From Strigamia acuminata (taxonomy: Eukaryota > Arthropoda > Chilopoda > Geophilomorpha > Linotaeniidae), in NCBI GenBank assembly GCA_949358305.1, contig OX442318.1, positions 3,210,501-3,274,500 on the forward strand: a stretch of DNA of 64,000 nucleotides. The letters are read 5' to 3'. A program made the position numbers and the translations under genes. The notes under the pieces are model-generated. The model was not told the DNA's origin, ran no database searches, and saw only the letters and a list, made by a program, of their open reading frames with translations. Of this stretch, positions 50,999 to 61,473 are shown one piece after another; positions within the stretch are counted from its first letter, which is position 1; every line of letters begins with the position of its first letter.

Positions 50999-50999
50999 T

Positions 51000-51680
51000 A
51001 CGTCTTACGGTTTTATCGATTTTTTTTCGATTTTAATCATTTTGTCATGTTTTTGCGCATTCTTATACTGTTTGAACCCGATGTAGCACGATTTTACACG
51101 GTTTGAACCCGATTTTAGACGTTTTTGCATTATTCTATCCGAATTTTACATGAGTTCACACGTTTTTATAATAAGTTATTAAAAATATTTTGTAAAGTTT
51201 TGAAATACCGACCCCCTCCCGGTAAAGTCGGTTCGGGGCGGCGCGCGGTGCAATAAACGCCGCCGAAGCCCCGGCGTTTATTCGGGCCCGGCGTTTGAAT
51301 GAACCCGGGGGTTTAAATGAGGCAGTACGATACCTTTTAACAATAGTTTCACATTATTTTAAAGTAAACTTTTTCAAAGTTAAACCAAAAAAAATATTAA
51401 AAGTAAAAACATCATATGTATTTGTTAATTTTGATGCAGTGAAGCATCTATAGTAGTGTTAACTGACAACTGTCGTCTGACAACGTAAAACGTGTATTAT
51501 CGGGGTTAAACAGTGTTAAACCGTGTAATAATAGGGCTCAGTCTGTGTAGAAATCATTTAATATCAGGTTTAATCGGCGTAAAAACACGAAAAAATGATT
51601 AAAATCGAAAAAAAATTGAAATATCGATTTTTTAAAAAAATTTTATTCAACCGAAACTCACAGCCAGATTAGAATTGCAA
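51000..51680. repeat. Duplicated block, copy 2 (partner 49800-50300)
   Basis: Same order of segments as copy 1, with a 125-bp GC-rich insertion at 51208-51332 that copy 1 lacks. The block continues directly into the 21-bp minisatellite. Confidence 0.75.
51208..51332. mobile_element. 125-bp GC-rich insertion with paralogous empty site
   Basis: Copy 1 of the duplicated block reads TTGAAATACCTTTAACAATA. Copy 2 reads the same but is interrupted after GAAATA by ~125 bp that is about two-thirds G+C and ends in ...AGTACGATA, giving an apparent TA or ATA duplication. The interior contains GGCGTTTATTCGGGCCCGGC-type motifs. Superfamily unassigned. Confidence 0.65.
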
Positions 51681-52660
51681 GAAAAATTCCCAATTTTTCT
51701 CGTAAACTTCCCAATTTTTCTCGTAAAATTCCCAATTTTTCTCGTAAAATTCCTAATTTTTCTCGTAAACTTCCCAATTTTTCTCGTAAAATTCCCAATT
51801 TTTCTCGTAAAATTCCCAATTTTTCTCGTAAACTTCCCAATTTTTCTCGTAAAATTCCCAATTTTTCTCGTAAAATTCCCAATTTTTCTCGTAAAATTCC
51901 CAATTTTTCTCGTAAAATTCCCAATTTTTTTCGTAAAATTCCCAATTTTTCTCGTAAAATTCCCAATTTTTCTCGTAAAATTCCCAATTTTTCTCGTAAA
52001 CTTCCCAATTTTTCTCGTAAAATTCCCAATTTTTCTCGTAAAATTCCCAATTTTTCTCGTAAAATTCCCAATTTTTCTCGTAAACTTCCCAATTTTTCTC
52101 GTAAAATTCCCAATTTTTCTCGTAAAATTCCCAATTTTTCTCGTAAACTTCCCAATTTTTCTCGTAAAATTCCCAATTTTTCTCGTAAAATTCCCAATTT
52201 TTCTCGTAAAATTCCCAATTTTTCTCGTAAAATTCCCAATTTTTCTCGTAAAATTCCCAATTTTTCTCGTAAAATTCCCAATTTTTCTCGTAAAATTCCC
52301 AATTTTTCTCGTAAAATTCCCAATTTTTCTCGTAAAATTCCCAATTTTTCTCGTAAAATTCCCAATTTTTCTCGTAAAATTCCCAATTTTTCTCGTAAAA
52401 TTCCCAATTTTTCTCGCAAAATTTCCAATTTTTTTCGGAAAATTTCCCAATTTTTTTCGCAAAAATTCCCAATTTTTCTCGTAAAATTCCCAATTTTTCT
52501 CGTAAAATTCCCAATTTTTCTCGTAAAATTCCCAATTTTTCTCGTAAAATTCCCAATTTTTCTCGTAAAATTCCCAATTTTTCTCGTAAAATTCCCAATT
52601 TTTCTCGTAAAATTCCCAATTTTTCTCGTAAAATTCCCAATTTTTCTCATAAAATTATAA
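51680..52660 (-). repeat. 21-bp minisatellite, about 46 copies
   Basis: Almost perfect copies of TTCCCAATTTTTCTCGTAAAA, with a few AACTTCCC variants spaced at 63-105 bp. As 21 is a multiple of three and no frame contains a stop, every frame stays open for 270-345 codons as heptad repeats. No promoter, splice or codon evidence supports translation. Confidence 0.96.
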
Positions 52661-52664
52661 AATT

Positions 52665-54290
52665 TCTTTTTTTTAAAACAGAAAGCAGACCACATTGAAA
52701 ATAAATCTCAGAGCCATTTTTAGAGATTTGATTCTGAGCCATCCACAACTTCAAGATGGGAAATGAAGTCCCTAGATGTTCAAAATGTGTAAGTATATTT
52801 TCCAAATTTAACAAAAATATTGGAAATAATTTAATGAATCAGCCATATTTTAATATTTTTGAAAAGCACAGTAAACGATGCCTGAATTCAAACATGGCCC
52901 TTGGGGTTAGTAATAATAACAATATCAAATTCACAATATCCTAGTCTTGATGAGAAAGATCATGCACATGCGGATTGCAGAGAAGTGGCTCAGAACTAAG
53001 CCAGTTCTGAGCCAATCACAGCGACCGCAGGTAAGAACCAGATTGCATTGTGGGAAGTAGAACAGTATGCAGTCTGACGCGATGTCAATGGCAACCATTG
53101 GGTGGTATATTGAGAATTAATCTTCAGCCATCTACTCAGTTCGAGGTGGGAATTTGAGTTTGTTTATCTAAACTACAATTAAGATTTATAACGATTTTTG
53201 GCATTTTTAGTTTTTTTTTTCTACCAGAAGGCGGACCACGGTGAAATCGAATCTCTCCTCGCCTTGATGAGGAATAAAGTTTCCTGAGCTTCAAAATGTA
53301 GATTGGTAAGTGCACTTTTTAAATTTATCAATATTTTAGGAAATTCCTTAATGAATTTTGGTATTTTTAATTTTTAATTTTCAAGAAACTTAGTAATTCG
53401 AACAAATGGCGGCTGAGTGTGTTCATCAGCACACACACTTGGGTAAATAAATTTCGCTTTGAATTAAATGTGAAATACGATAGGCTTATGAATACTAAAA
53501 TTGCAAAAGAAATTTATTTTTTCTACAGATTTGAGGCGTCCTTTCTTTATGTAGAGTTCCTGCACGGCCATACTTGTCACAATTTTTCTCAAATGTTTTT
53601 AATTTGACATTAATAAATTGTTGGTTTATTTATTTTTATTTTTTTCTCTTTCCAGCGGTATTACGATTCGTTACCCGGAAGTGACGTAACTACTGGTTGT
53701 AAGTCCGATCGTAAGACAGGAAATAAGAACGAGACTGCATTGTAGGAAGAAGAGCAGCGAAACGTGACGTAATGCCTAGAACAGCAGCAACCATTGGCAA
53801 CCAACTTGGTAAATTAGAAACATTTCTGTGAATACGAATTAAGAAATACTTGTTGATTGCTAAAATTTGAAAAGAAATTTAATTATTTTTCCTACAGGCT
53901 CAATTTAATGATTTGATGTGTCACACTTGGATGGAAGGAATGCAGAAATGTTTTCAATTGAATTTTAATAGTTGGGGTTGGGGCATGAAAAGTTTTCAAG
54001 CGCGCGTCACGATTTTTTCTTTTTGCAGGTCGATTTATATCTGCAATGTTTTTCAGAAGAAGTATGTTTCATACTGGCTTAATGTTATACCATGAGTATG
54101 TAAAAAGAAACACGATTAGGACATGTAATGTTATTTGCATGGCATTACACCGTGGATGTTTTGCCATTAATAAGTTGTTTGTTCGTTTGTTATTTTTCTT
54201 TTTTTCAGGGAAATTAATTGCTGCCGTTTGGAGACTGATTTGTGTATGTAATGTCTGCAAAAGTTAGAAGAATAAAGGTTTTGCAAGTCT
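52665..54290. other. Recurring promoter/exon-like modules 3 to 5
   Basis: Modules at ~52665-52800, ~53020-53320 and ~53640-53900 repeat the order seen at 47.0-48.0 kb: acceptor, AGAAGGCGGACCAC or similar, GAAATC(A/G)AATCT, a GGTAAGT donor, GAGCCAATCACAGCGACCGC, GACGCGATGTC, and GCAACCATTGG. Intervals of ~70-90 bp between donor- and acceptor-like sites look like small introns. Coding potential is low. A short cytosine-poor stretch at 53900-54280 has frames of 60-84 codons on both strands with no recognised match. Confidence 0.45.
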
Positions 54291-54293
54291 TTG

Positions 54294-54339
54294 ATCGAAT
54301 TCGTGTCTCCAAGTGACGACCTGGAAACACGAACTCGAT
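54294..54339. other. Hairpin with 17-bp stem just upstream of the 550-bp array
   Basis: ATCGAATTCGTGTCTCC and GGAAACACGAACTCGAT are inverted with two G-T-type mismatches and a 12-base loop. It follows an AATAAA at 54270, so it may mark the end of one transcript unit and the beginning of the next. Confidence 0.5.
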
Positions 54340-54497
54340 ACGCAATATGCAAAAGAGCACATAAACCCAATGGTCGACCGCTTGCTGCCTCATTCCATGG
54401 ATTTTGGCTTTTGTGCAACACGTCGCGTGAAGTTGCAGATTTCTAAAAGTAATTTGTTTAAATTGATAATGTTTATTTTTTCTTGTTTCTTTCGACA

Positions 54498-57400
54498 ACA
54501 ATGGATGGGATCCGCAAATTGCAAGCAATGATGTTTTTCACAGTTTGGCATTGAGTCTGGGAGGAAGTTGATCCTAAGATAAAAGGTGCTTCCGGGGAAG
54601 TTGGTCCTAAGATAAAAGGCGCTTCCAAAGAAGTTGGTAGTTGGTCCTACAGTAAAAGGCGCTACCGCTGCGCGTAAATTGATATGTGATAGGCAAGACC
54701 AAGGCGCTATACTTCGCTATATGCAGCCGAGCATTGTTAGCCACCACTCACTATCGTCTTTTATGCGCGGTCAAGTGATTTTCACGGGTATCAGCAATAG
54801 AACTCAAACGAGGGACATGCTGTGAATTACCCAAATGGAAGAGTAATGTTGAAAAGGTGATTACACTTGGCTTCACACAGTGGCGCAAAAAGAACTCAGC
54901 TCGAGTAATGCTAATTTGTGTTAAACTAGCTTGCGTTTGCTGATGAAAAAGGATTTTACCACTACGCAGATTTCTACAGGTAATTTATTGAAATTAATGT
55001 TTTATTTATTGTTGGTTATTAATTTTATTTTTTCTTGTTTCTTTTGGCAGCAATGGATGGATCCCGCAAATTGCAAGTAATGATGTTTTTCACCTTTTGG
55101 CATTGAGTCTGGGAGGAAGTTGGTCCTAAGATGAAAGGCGCTTCCAGGGAAGTTGGTCCTAAAGTAAAAGGCGCTTCCGCTTGCCAAACTTACACGTGTG
55201 GCGTGAACGGTCAAGTGATTTTCACGGGTAGCAGCAATAGAACTCAAACGAGGAACATGCTGTGAATTACCCAAATGGAAGAGTAATGTTGAAAAGGTGA
55301 TTACACTTGGCTTCGAACAGTGGCGTAAAAAGCAATGGATGGATCCCGCAAATTGCAAGTAATGATGTTTTTCACAGTTTGGCATTGAGTCTGGGAGGAA
55401 GTTGATCCTAAGATAAAAGGTGCTTCCGGGGAAGTTGGTCCTAAGATAAAAGGCGCTTCCAAAGAAGTTGGTAGTTGGTCCTACAGTAAAAGGCGCTACC
55501 GCTGCGCGTAAATTGATATGTGATAGGCAAGACCAAGGCGCTATACTTCGCTATATGCAGCCGAGCATTGTTAGCCACCACTCACTATCGTCTTTTATGC
55601 GCAGTCAAGTGATTTTCACGGGTATCAGCAATAGAACTCAAACGAGGGACATGCTGTGAATTACCCAAATGGAAGAATAATGTTGAAAAGGTGATTACAC
55701 TTGGCTTCACACGTTGGCGCAAAAAGAACTCAGCTCGAGTAATGCTAATTTGTGTTAAACTAGCTTGCGTTTGTGCTTGAGCTGGTGATCAATAGACTGG
55801 GAGGACGGTCCTGCCTAGAAGGACCTTCCGTAGACCGGGTAAAAGTGACCACACACTTACAGGCATATTTGACTAAGTCAAGTAGTCCCAGGGGGGGGAC
55901 ACGTCCCAGGGGAGGGACACGCCAACCGGGAAATGATTTTCAATGAATTTTAATGATTTTCACGAATTGGCATTTGACCAACACGAACTGGCAACTCGTG
56001 AGGAATTGGCATTTGACCAATGGGCAAAGTGGTTCAAAAAAAGGTGATTATCTTTGGTTTCGGAACCCGTCTTGGTCATTACGCTCATTAAGGAAAAAGG
56101 AACAAATAATGATGTTTTTTACATTTTGGCATTGAGTCTGGGAGGAAGTTGGTCCTAAGATGAAAGGCGCTTCCAGGGAAGTTGGTCCTAAAGTAAAAGG
56201 CGCTTCCGCGGCCACGGTCAAGTGATTTTCACGGGTAGCAACAATAGAACTCAAACGAGGGACATGCTAAGAATTACCCAAATGGAAGAGTAATGTTGAA
56301 AAGGTGATTACACTTGGCTTCACACAGTGGCGCAAAAAGAACTCAGCTCGAGTAATGCTAATTTGTGTTAAACTAGCTTGCGTTTGCTGATGAAAAAGGA
56401 TTTTACCACTACGCAGATTTCTACAGGTAATTTATTTAAATTAATGTTTTATTTATTGTTGGTTATTAATTTTATTTTTTTGTTTCTTTTGACAGCAATG
56501 GATGGATCCCACAAATTGCAAGTAATGATGTTTTTCACAGTTTGGCATTGAGTCTGGGAGGAAGTTGATCCTAAGATAAAAGGTGCTTCCGGGGAAGTTG
56601 ATCCTAAGATAAAAGGTGCTTCCAGGGAAGTTGGTCCTAAGATAAAAGGCGCTTCCAAAGAAGTTGGTAGTTGGTCCTACAGTAAAAGGCGCTACCGCTG
56701 CGCGTAAATTGATATGTGATAGGCAAGACCAAGGCGCTATACCTCGCTATATGCAGCCGAGCATTGTTAGCCACCACTCACTATCGTCTTTTATGCGCGG
56801 TCAAGTGATTTTCACGGGTATCAGCAGTAGAACTCAAACGAGGGACATGCTGTGAATTACCCAAATGGAAGAGTAATGTTGAAAAGGTGATTACACTTGG
56901 CTTCACACAGTGGCGCAAAAAGAACTCAGCTCGAGTAATGCTAATTTGTGTTAAACTAGCTTGCGTTTGCTGGTGAAAAAGGATTTTACCACTACGCAGA
57001 TTTCTACAGGTAATTTATTTAAATTAATGTTTTATTTATTGTTGGTTATTAATTTTATTTTTTTGTTTCTTTTGACAGCAATGGATGGATCCCACAAATT
57101 GCAAGTAATGATGTTTTTCACAGTTTGGCATTGAGTCTGGGAGGAAGTTGATCCTAAGATAAAAGGTGCTTCCGGGGAAGTTGGTCCTAAGATAAAAGGC
57201 GCTTCCAAAGAAGTTGGTAGTTGGTCCTACAGTAAAAGGCGCTACCGCTGCGCGTAAATTGATATGTGATAGGCAAGACCAAGGCGCTATACTTCGCTAT
57301 ATGCAGCCGAGCATTGTTAGCCACCACTCACTATCGTCTTTTATGCGCGGTCAAGTGATTTTCACGGGTATCAGCAATAGAACTCAAACGAGGGACATGC

Positions 57401-58066
57401 TGTGAATTACCCAAATGGAAGAGTAATGTTGAAAAGGTGATTACACTTGGCTTCACGCAGTGGCGCAAAAAGAACTCAGCTCGAGTAATGCTAATTTGTG
57501 TTAAACTAGCTTGCGTTTGCTGATGAAAAAGGATTTTACCACTACGCAGATTTCTACAGGTAATTTATTTAAATTAATGTTTTATTTATTGTTGGTTATT
57601 AATTTTATTTTTTGTTTCTTTTGACAGCAATGGATGGGACCCACAAATTGCAAGTAATGATGTTTTTCACAGTTTGGCATTGAGTCTGAGAGGAAGTTGA
57701 TCCTAAGATAAAAGGTGCTTCCGGGGAAGTTGATCCTAAGATAAAAGGTGCTTCCGGGGAAGTTGGTCCTAAGATAAAAGGCGCTTCCAAAGAAGTTGGT
57801 AGTTGGTCCTACAGTAAAAGGCGCTACCGCTTCTGCCAAACTAACACGTGTGGCGTGCACGGTCAAGTGATTTTCACGGGTATCAGCAATAGAACTCAAA
57901 CGAGGGACATGCTAAGAATTACCCAAATGGAAGAGTAATGTTGAAAAGGTGATTACACTTGGCTTCACACAGTGGCGCAAAAAGAACTCAGCTCGAGTAA
58001 TGCTAATTTGTGTTAAACTAGCTTGCGTTTGTGTTTGAGCTGGTGGTCGATTCGGATTCCTACAGG
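54498..58066 (+). repeat. Tandem array of ~550-bp units with exon-like structure
   Basis: Units start with CAATGGATGG at about 54498, 55051, 55333, 56496, 57079 and 57628, with a partial unit near 56108. A complete unit is ~465 bp bounded by a pyrimidine-rich TTTTGACAG before CAATGG and a TTTCTACAG|GTAATTTATT at the end, followed by an ~80-bp intron-like spacer. Inside each unit a 33-bp sub-repeat (GAAGTTGGTCCTAAGATAAA continuing AGGCGCTTCC) occurs two to four times. Frames of 63 codons recur in four units but differ by non-conservative changes, and all three frames have stops, so a protein is unlikely. A multi-exon non-coding transcript is the best guess. Confidence 0.7.
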
Positions 58067-58130
58067 TAATTTATTTAAATTATTGTTTTATTGTTGATTA
58101 TTAATTTTATTTTGTTTTTGTGGAATTTAG

Positions 58131-58620
58131 GGTCGTCAATGAAGCAGTGGATGTCGTCATCAATGAAGCAGTGGATGTCGTCATCAATGAAGCATTTGCT
58201 GTTTTTTATTTTATTTGTTTTATTTTACTTGTTTTGAGATTGTGTAATTTTCGTTTTAAAATTCTAGAGAAAATTGTACCCCAGTTTGCAAAAAGAGCTG
58301 TAAAACAAAAGGATGATAAGAAAAATAAGAAAATAAGAACAACAAAAAAGAATAACAAAATAAAAGCAACAAAAAAGAATATCATTAAAATAAAAGCAAC
58401 AAAAAAGAATATCATTAAAATAAAAGCAACAAAAAAGAATAACATTAAAATAAAATAAAAGGTGGAGTTCTGCAATGGGTGATTTTAGATTAAAGCTAAA
58501 TTTGGCCAAACCATAGACAAAAATGGATATTCGATTTAAAAATTGACGTTGATTAAATGTTTTTGAATAAATTGCTGTCATAGAAGTGAAATAAATGTAT
58601 TTGAATCGGGATCATTGAAT
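58131..58620 (+). ncRNA. Possible terminal exon of the array transcript
   Basis: The last array unit ends at a GTAATTTATT donor (58066). 64 bases later an acceptor (GGAATTTAG) precedes three copies of a 27-bp repeat (GTCGTCATCAATGAAGCAGTGGATG family). An A-rich block with three ~27-bp AAAGCAACAAAAAAGAATAT units follows, then AATAAA signals near 58566 and 58592. The 112-codon frame here is Lys-rich repeat translation and is not supported as a protein. Confidence 0.4.
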
Positions 58621-59160
58621 CACGAACACGATGTTCGTGGTTGAATATGTTCACAAAACGAAGGAAAAGAGCTGGGAAGAAGCAACGAATATTCTTAAAG
58701 GAAGATGGAAATGCTTAAAGAGCTGAATAAAATATAAACATAACGAGTTTATTCTGATTTTGCTTTGATTAATTTTGAACAAAAAATATTTCAATAATAA
58801 TTGAAGAATTCACAAACAATTTGTACAAATATTCCGCAGCATACAAGCTGGGGAAACCAAAAATCGAGAGAATAGAGCAAAAATTTAATTTACAAAAAAA
58901 TTGAATACAGTTAAAATAAAATCTCAAATGAGTTGCTCCAAATGTTCAAACATCGTTCTAAAAATTGTCCTTAATCTCTCGGCGAGTAAAAACGAAGACA
59001 TTGTTTTACGTAAATCGCCTGTGTTTGATGATAAGCAATTTTTGGGCGGTGTTCAATGCGGTATTATTTCGTTCAGTCGTCTCCAGATGGCAGGAGCGAC
59101 CAGAGACAGTTTGCGATAGGAAAACAGTGGCGCCATCTATGATTTCAGATTGCTATTAAT
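58621..59160. other. Unassigned interval
   Basis: Begins with a short hairpin (CACGAAC / GTTCGTG near 58621-58640). Frames of 64-72 codons (58901-59159) have no recognisable motif apart from a single C-x2-C pair. A CAGATGGCAGGAGCGACCAGAG segment near 59084 stands out as GC-richer. Nothing can be called. Confidence 0.4.
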
Positions 59161-59379
59161 TAGGAGTTAAAATGCCTCTGCCTTGTGCGTGGTGATTATG
59201 CTTTGGAAAGTACCTGATTTATCGCCCATGGAAGCAATGTAATACGGTATAGTCCTAGCTTGTATTTTACACACAGCTCGGTTTCAACAGGTTTGGCACA
59301 CCTGCTATAAATTGAATATGTTTTTCGGGTTTATTGTTCAGATTGACGCGACTTTTGATCATGAGCAATAGGTATTCCG

Positions 59380-61380
59380 TCCAGTTTCAGCTTGTATTTG
59401 TGAGTTACCTTAGGTTAGGTTAGGTCAGGTCATGTTAGGGTTAGGTCAGTGTTAGGTTAGTGTTAGGTTAAGGTTAGGTTAGGGTCAGATTTGAGTTTTT
59501 GAGGTATTCCGTCCAGTTTCAGCTTGTATTTGTGCGTGGGCGATAAATTCAGATGACTTTTTGAGGTATTCCGTCCAATTTCAGCTTGTATTTCTGTGTG
59601 GGCGATAAATTCGGATGGCTTTTTTAGATATTCATTGCAATTTCAGCTTTTATTTGTGCGTGGGCGATAAATTTGGATGACTTTTTTAGATATTCAGTTC
59701 AAATTTCAGCTTGTATTTGTGCGTGGGCGAAAATTCGGATGAGTTTTTGAGGTATTCCATCCAGTTTTAGCTTGTATTTGTGCGTGGGCGATAAATTCGG
59801 ATGGCTTTTTTAGATATTCATTGCAATTTCAGCTTTTATTTGTGCGTGGGCGATAAATTCGGATTACTTTTTTAGGTATTCAGAGTAGTTTAAGCTTGTA
59901 TTTCTGCGTGGCGATAAATTCGGATGAGTTTTTTAGGTATTCAGTCCAGTTTCAGCTTGTATTTGTGAGTTACCTTAGGAAGTTAGGTCAAGTTAGGGTT
60001 AGGTCAGTGTTAGGTTAGTGTTAGGTTAAGGTTAGGTTAGTGTTAGGTTAGTGTTAGGTTAGTGTTAGGTTAGTGTTAGGTCAGTGTTAGGTTAGTGTTA
60101 GGTTAGTGTTAGGTTAGTGTTAGGTTAGTGTTAGGTTAGTGTTAGGTTAGTGTTAGGTTAGTGTCAGGTTAGTGTTAGGTTAGTGTTAGGTTAGTGTTAG
60201 GTTAGTGTTAGGTTAGTGTTAGTTTAGGGTTAGGTCAGTGTTAGGTTAGTGTTAGGTTAAGGTTAGGTTAGTGTTAGGTTAGTGTTAGGTTAGTGTTAGG
60301 TTAGTGTTAGGTTAGTGTTAGGTTAAGGTTAGGTTAGGGTCAGGTTTGAGTTTTTGAGGTATTCCGTCCAGTTTCAGCTTGTATTTGTGCGTGGGCGATA
60401 AATTCAGATGACTTTTTGAGGTATTCCGTCCAATTTCAGCTTGTATTTGTGTGTGGGCGATAAATTCGGATGGCTTTTTTAGATATTCATTGCAATTTCA
60501 GCTTTTATTTGTGCGTGGGCGATAAATTTGGATGACTTTTTTAGATATTCAGTTCAAATTTCAGCTTGTATTTGTGCGTGGGCGAAAATTCGGATGAGTT
60601 TTTGAGGTATTCCATCCAGTTTTAGCTTGTATTTGTGCGTGGGCGATAAATTCGGATGGCTTTTTTAGATATTCATTGCAATTTCAGCTTTTATTTGTGC
60701 GTGGGCGATAAATTCGGATGAGTTTTTTAGGTATTCAGTCCAGTTTCAGCTTGTATTTGTGAGTTACCTTAGGAAGTTAGGTCAGGTTAGGGTTAGGTCA
60801 GTGTTAGGTTAGTGTTAGGTTAGTGTTAGGTTAGTGTTAGGTTAGTGTTAGGTTAGTGTTAGGTTAGTGTTAGGTTAGTGTCAGGTTAGTGTTAGGTTAG
60901 TGTTAGGTTAGTGTTAGGTTAGTGTTAGGTTAGTGTTAGGTTAAGGTTAGGTTAGGGTCAGGTTTGAGTTTTTGAGGTATTCCGTCCAGTTTCAGCTTGT
61001 ATTTCTGTGTGGGCGATAAATTCGGATGACATTTTTAGGTATTCAGTGCAATTTCAGCATGTATCTGTGAGTTAGGTTAGGGTTAGGGTTAGGTTAGGTT
61101 AGGTTTGAGTTAGGTTAAGGTTAGGTTAGTGTTAGGTTAGTGTTAGGTTAGTGTTAGGTTAGTGTTAGGTTAGTGTTAGGTTAGTGTTAGGTTAGTGTTA
61201 GGTTAAGGTTAGGTTAGGGTCAGGTTTGAGTTTTTGAGGTATTCCGTCCAGTTTCAGCTTGTATTTGTGAGTTAGGTTAGGGTTAGGGTTAGGTTAGGTT
61301 AGGTTTGAGTTTTTAAGGTATTCTGTCCAGTTTCAGCTTGTATTTGTGCGTGGGGGATAAATTCGGATGAGTTTTTAAGG
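59380..61380 (+). repeat. TTAGG-like satellite interleaved with a ~60-bp repeat, higher-order organised
   Basis: Blocks of (TTAGGTTAGTG)n and (TTAGG)n-like sequence alternate with ~60-bp units containing GGTATTCCGTCCAGTTTCAG, CTTGTATTTGTGCGTGGGCG and ATAAATTCGGATGAC. The order of six 60-bp variants at 59505-59960 is repeated at 60356-60750, giving an ~850-bp higher-order period. TTAGG is the ancestral arthropod telomere repeat. Here the array is internal and degenerate, lying between a transcribed-looking array and ELAC2 copy 2. Confidence 0.9.
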
Positions 61381-61473
61381 TATAATAAAGGAATACTTTC
61401 TATATTTAACTTAAATAAAATTTTATTTTATTTTATTTAAACTTGAAAAAAAATTATTAAAAATGTTCCATTT

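Noticed and set aside
51647-52695. Open frames of 270-345 codons (NFTRKIG heptads and equivalents)
   Set aside because: A 21-bp repeat without stops keeps every frame open; no unique sequence at either end.
54634-57405. Four conserved 63-codon frames in the 550-bp array
   Set aside because: They open at a TTG, differ between units by non-conservative changes, and conservation reflects recent duplication of DNA rather than protein selection.
54500-57700. C/D snoRNA-like boxes (ATGATGT and CTGA) in the array units
   Set aside because: Box spacing and terminal stems do not fit a snoRNA consistently across units.
58120-58458. 112-codon Lys-rich frame
   Set aside because: Built from 27-bp and A-rich simple repeats; no family and no conserved start.
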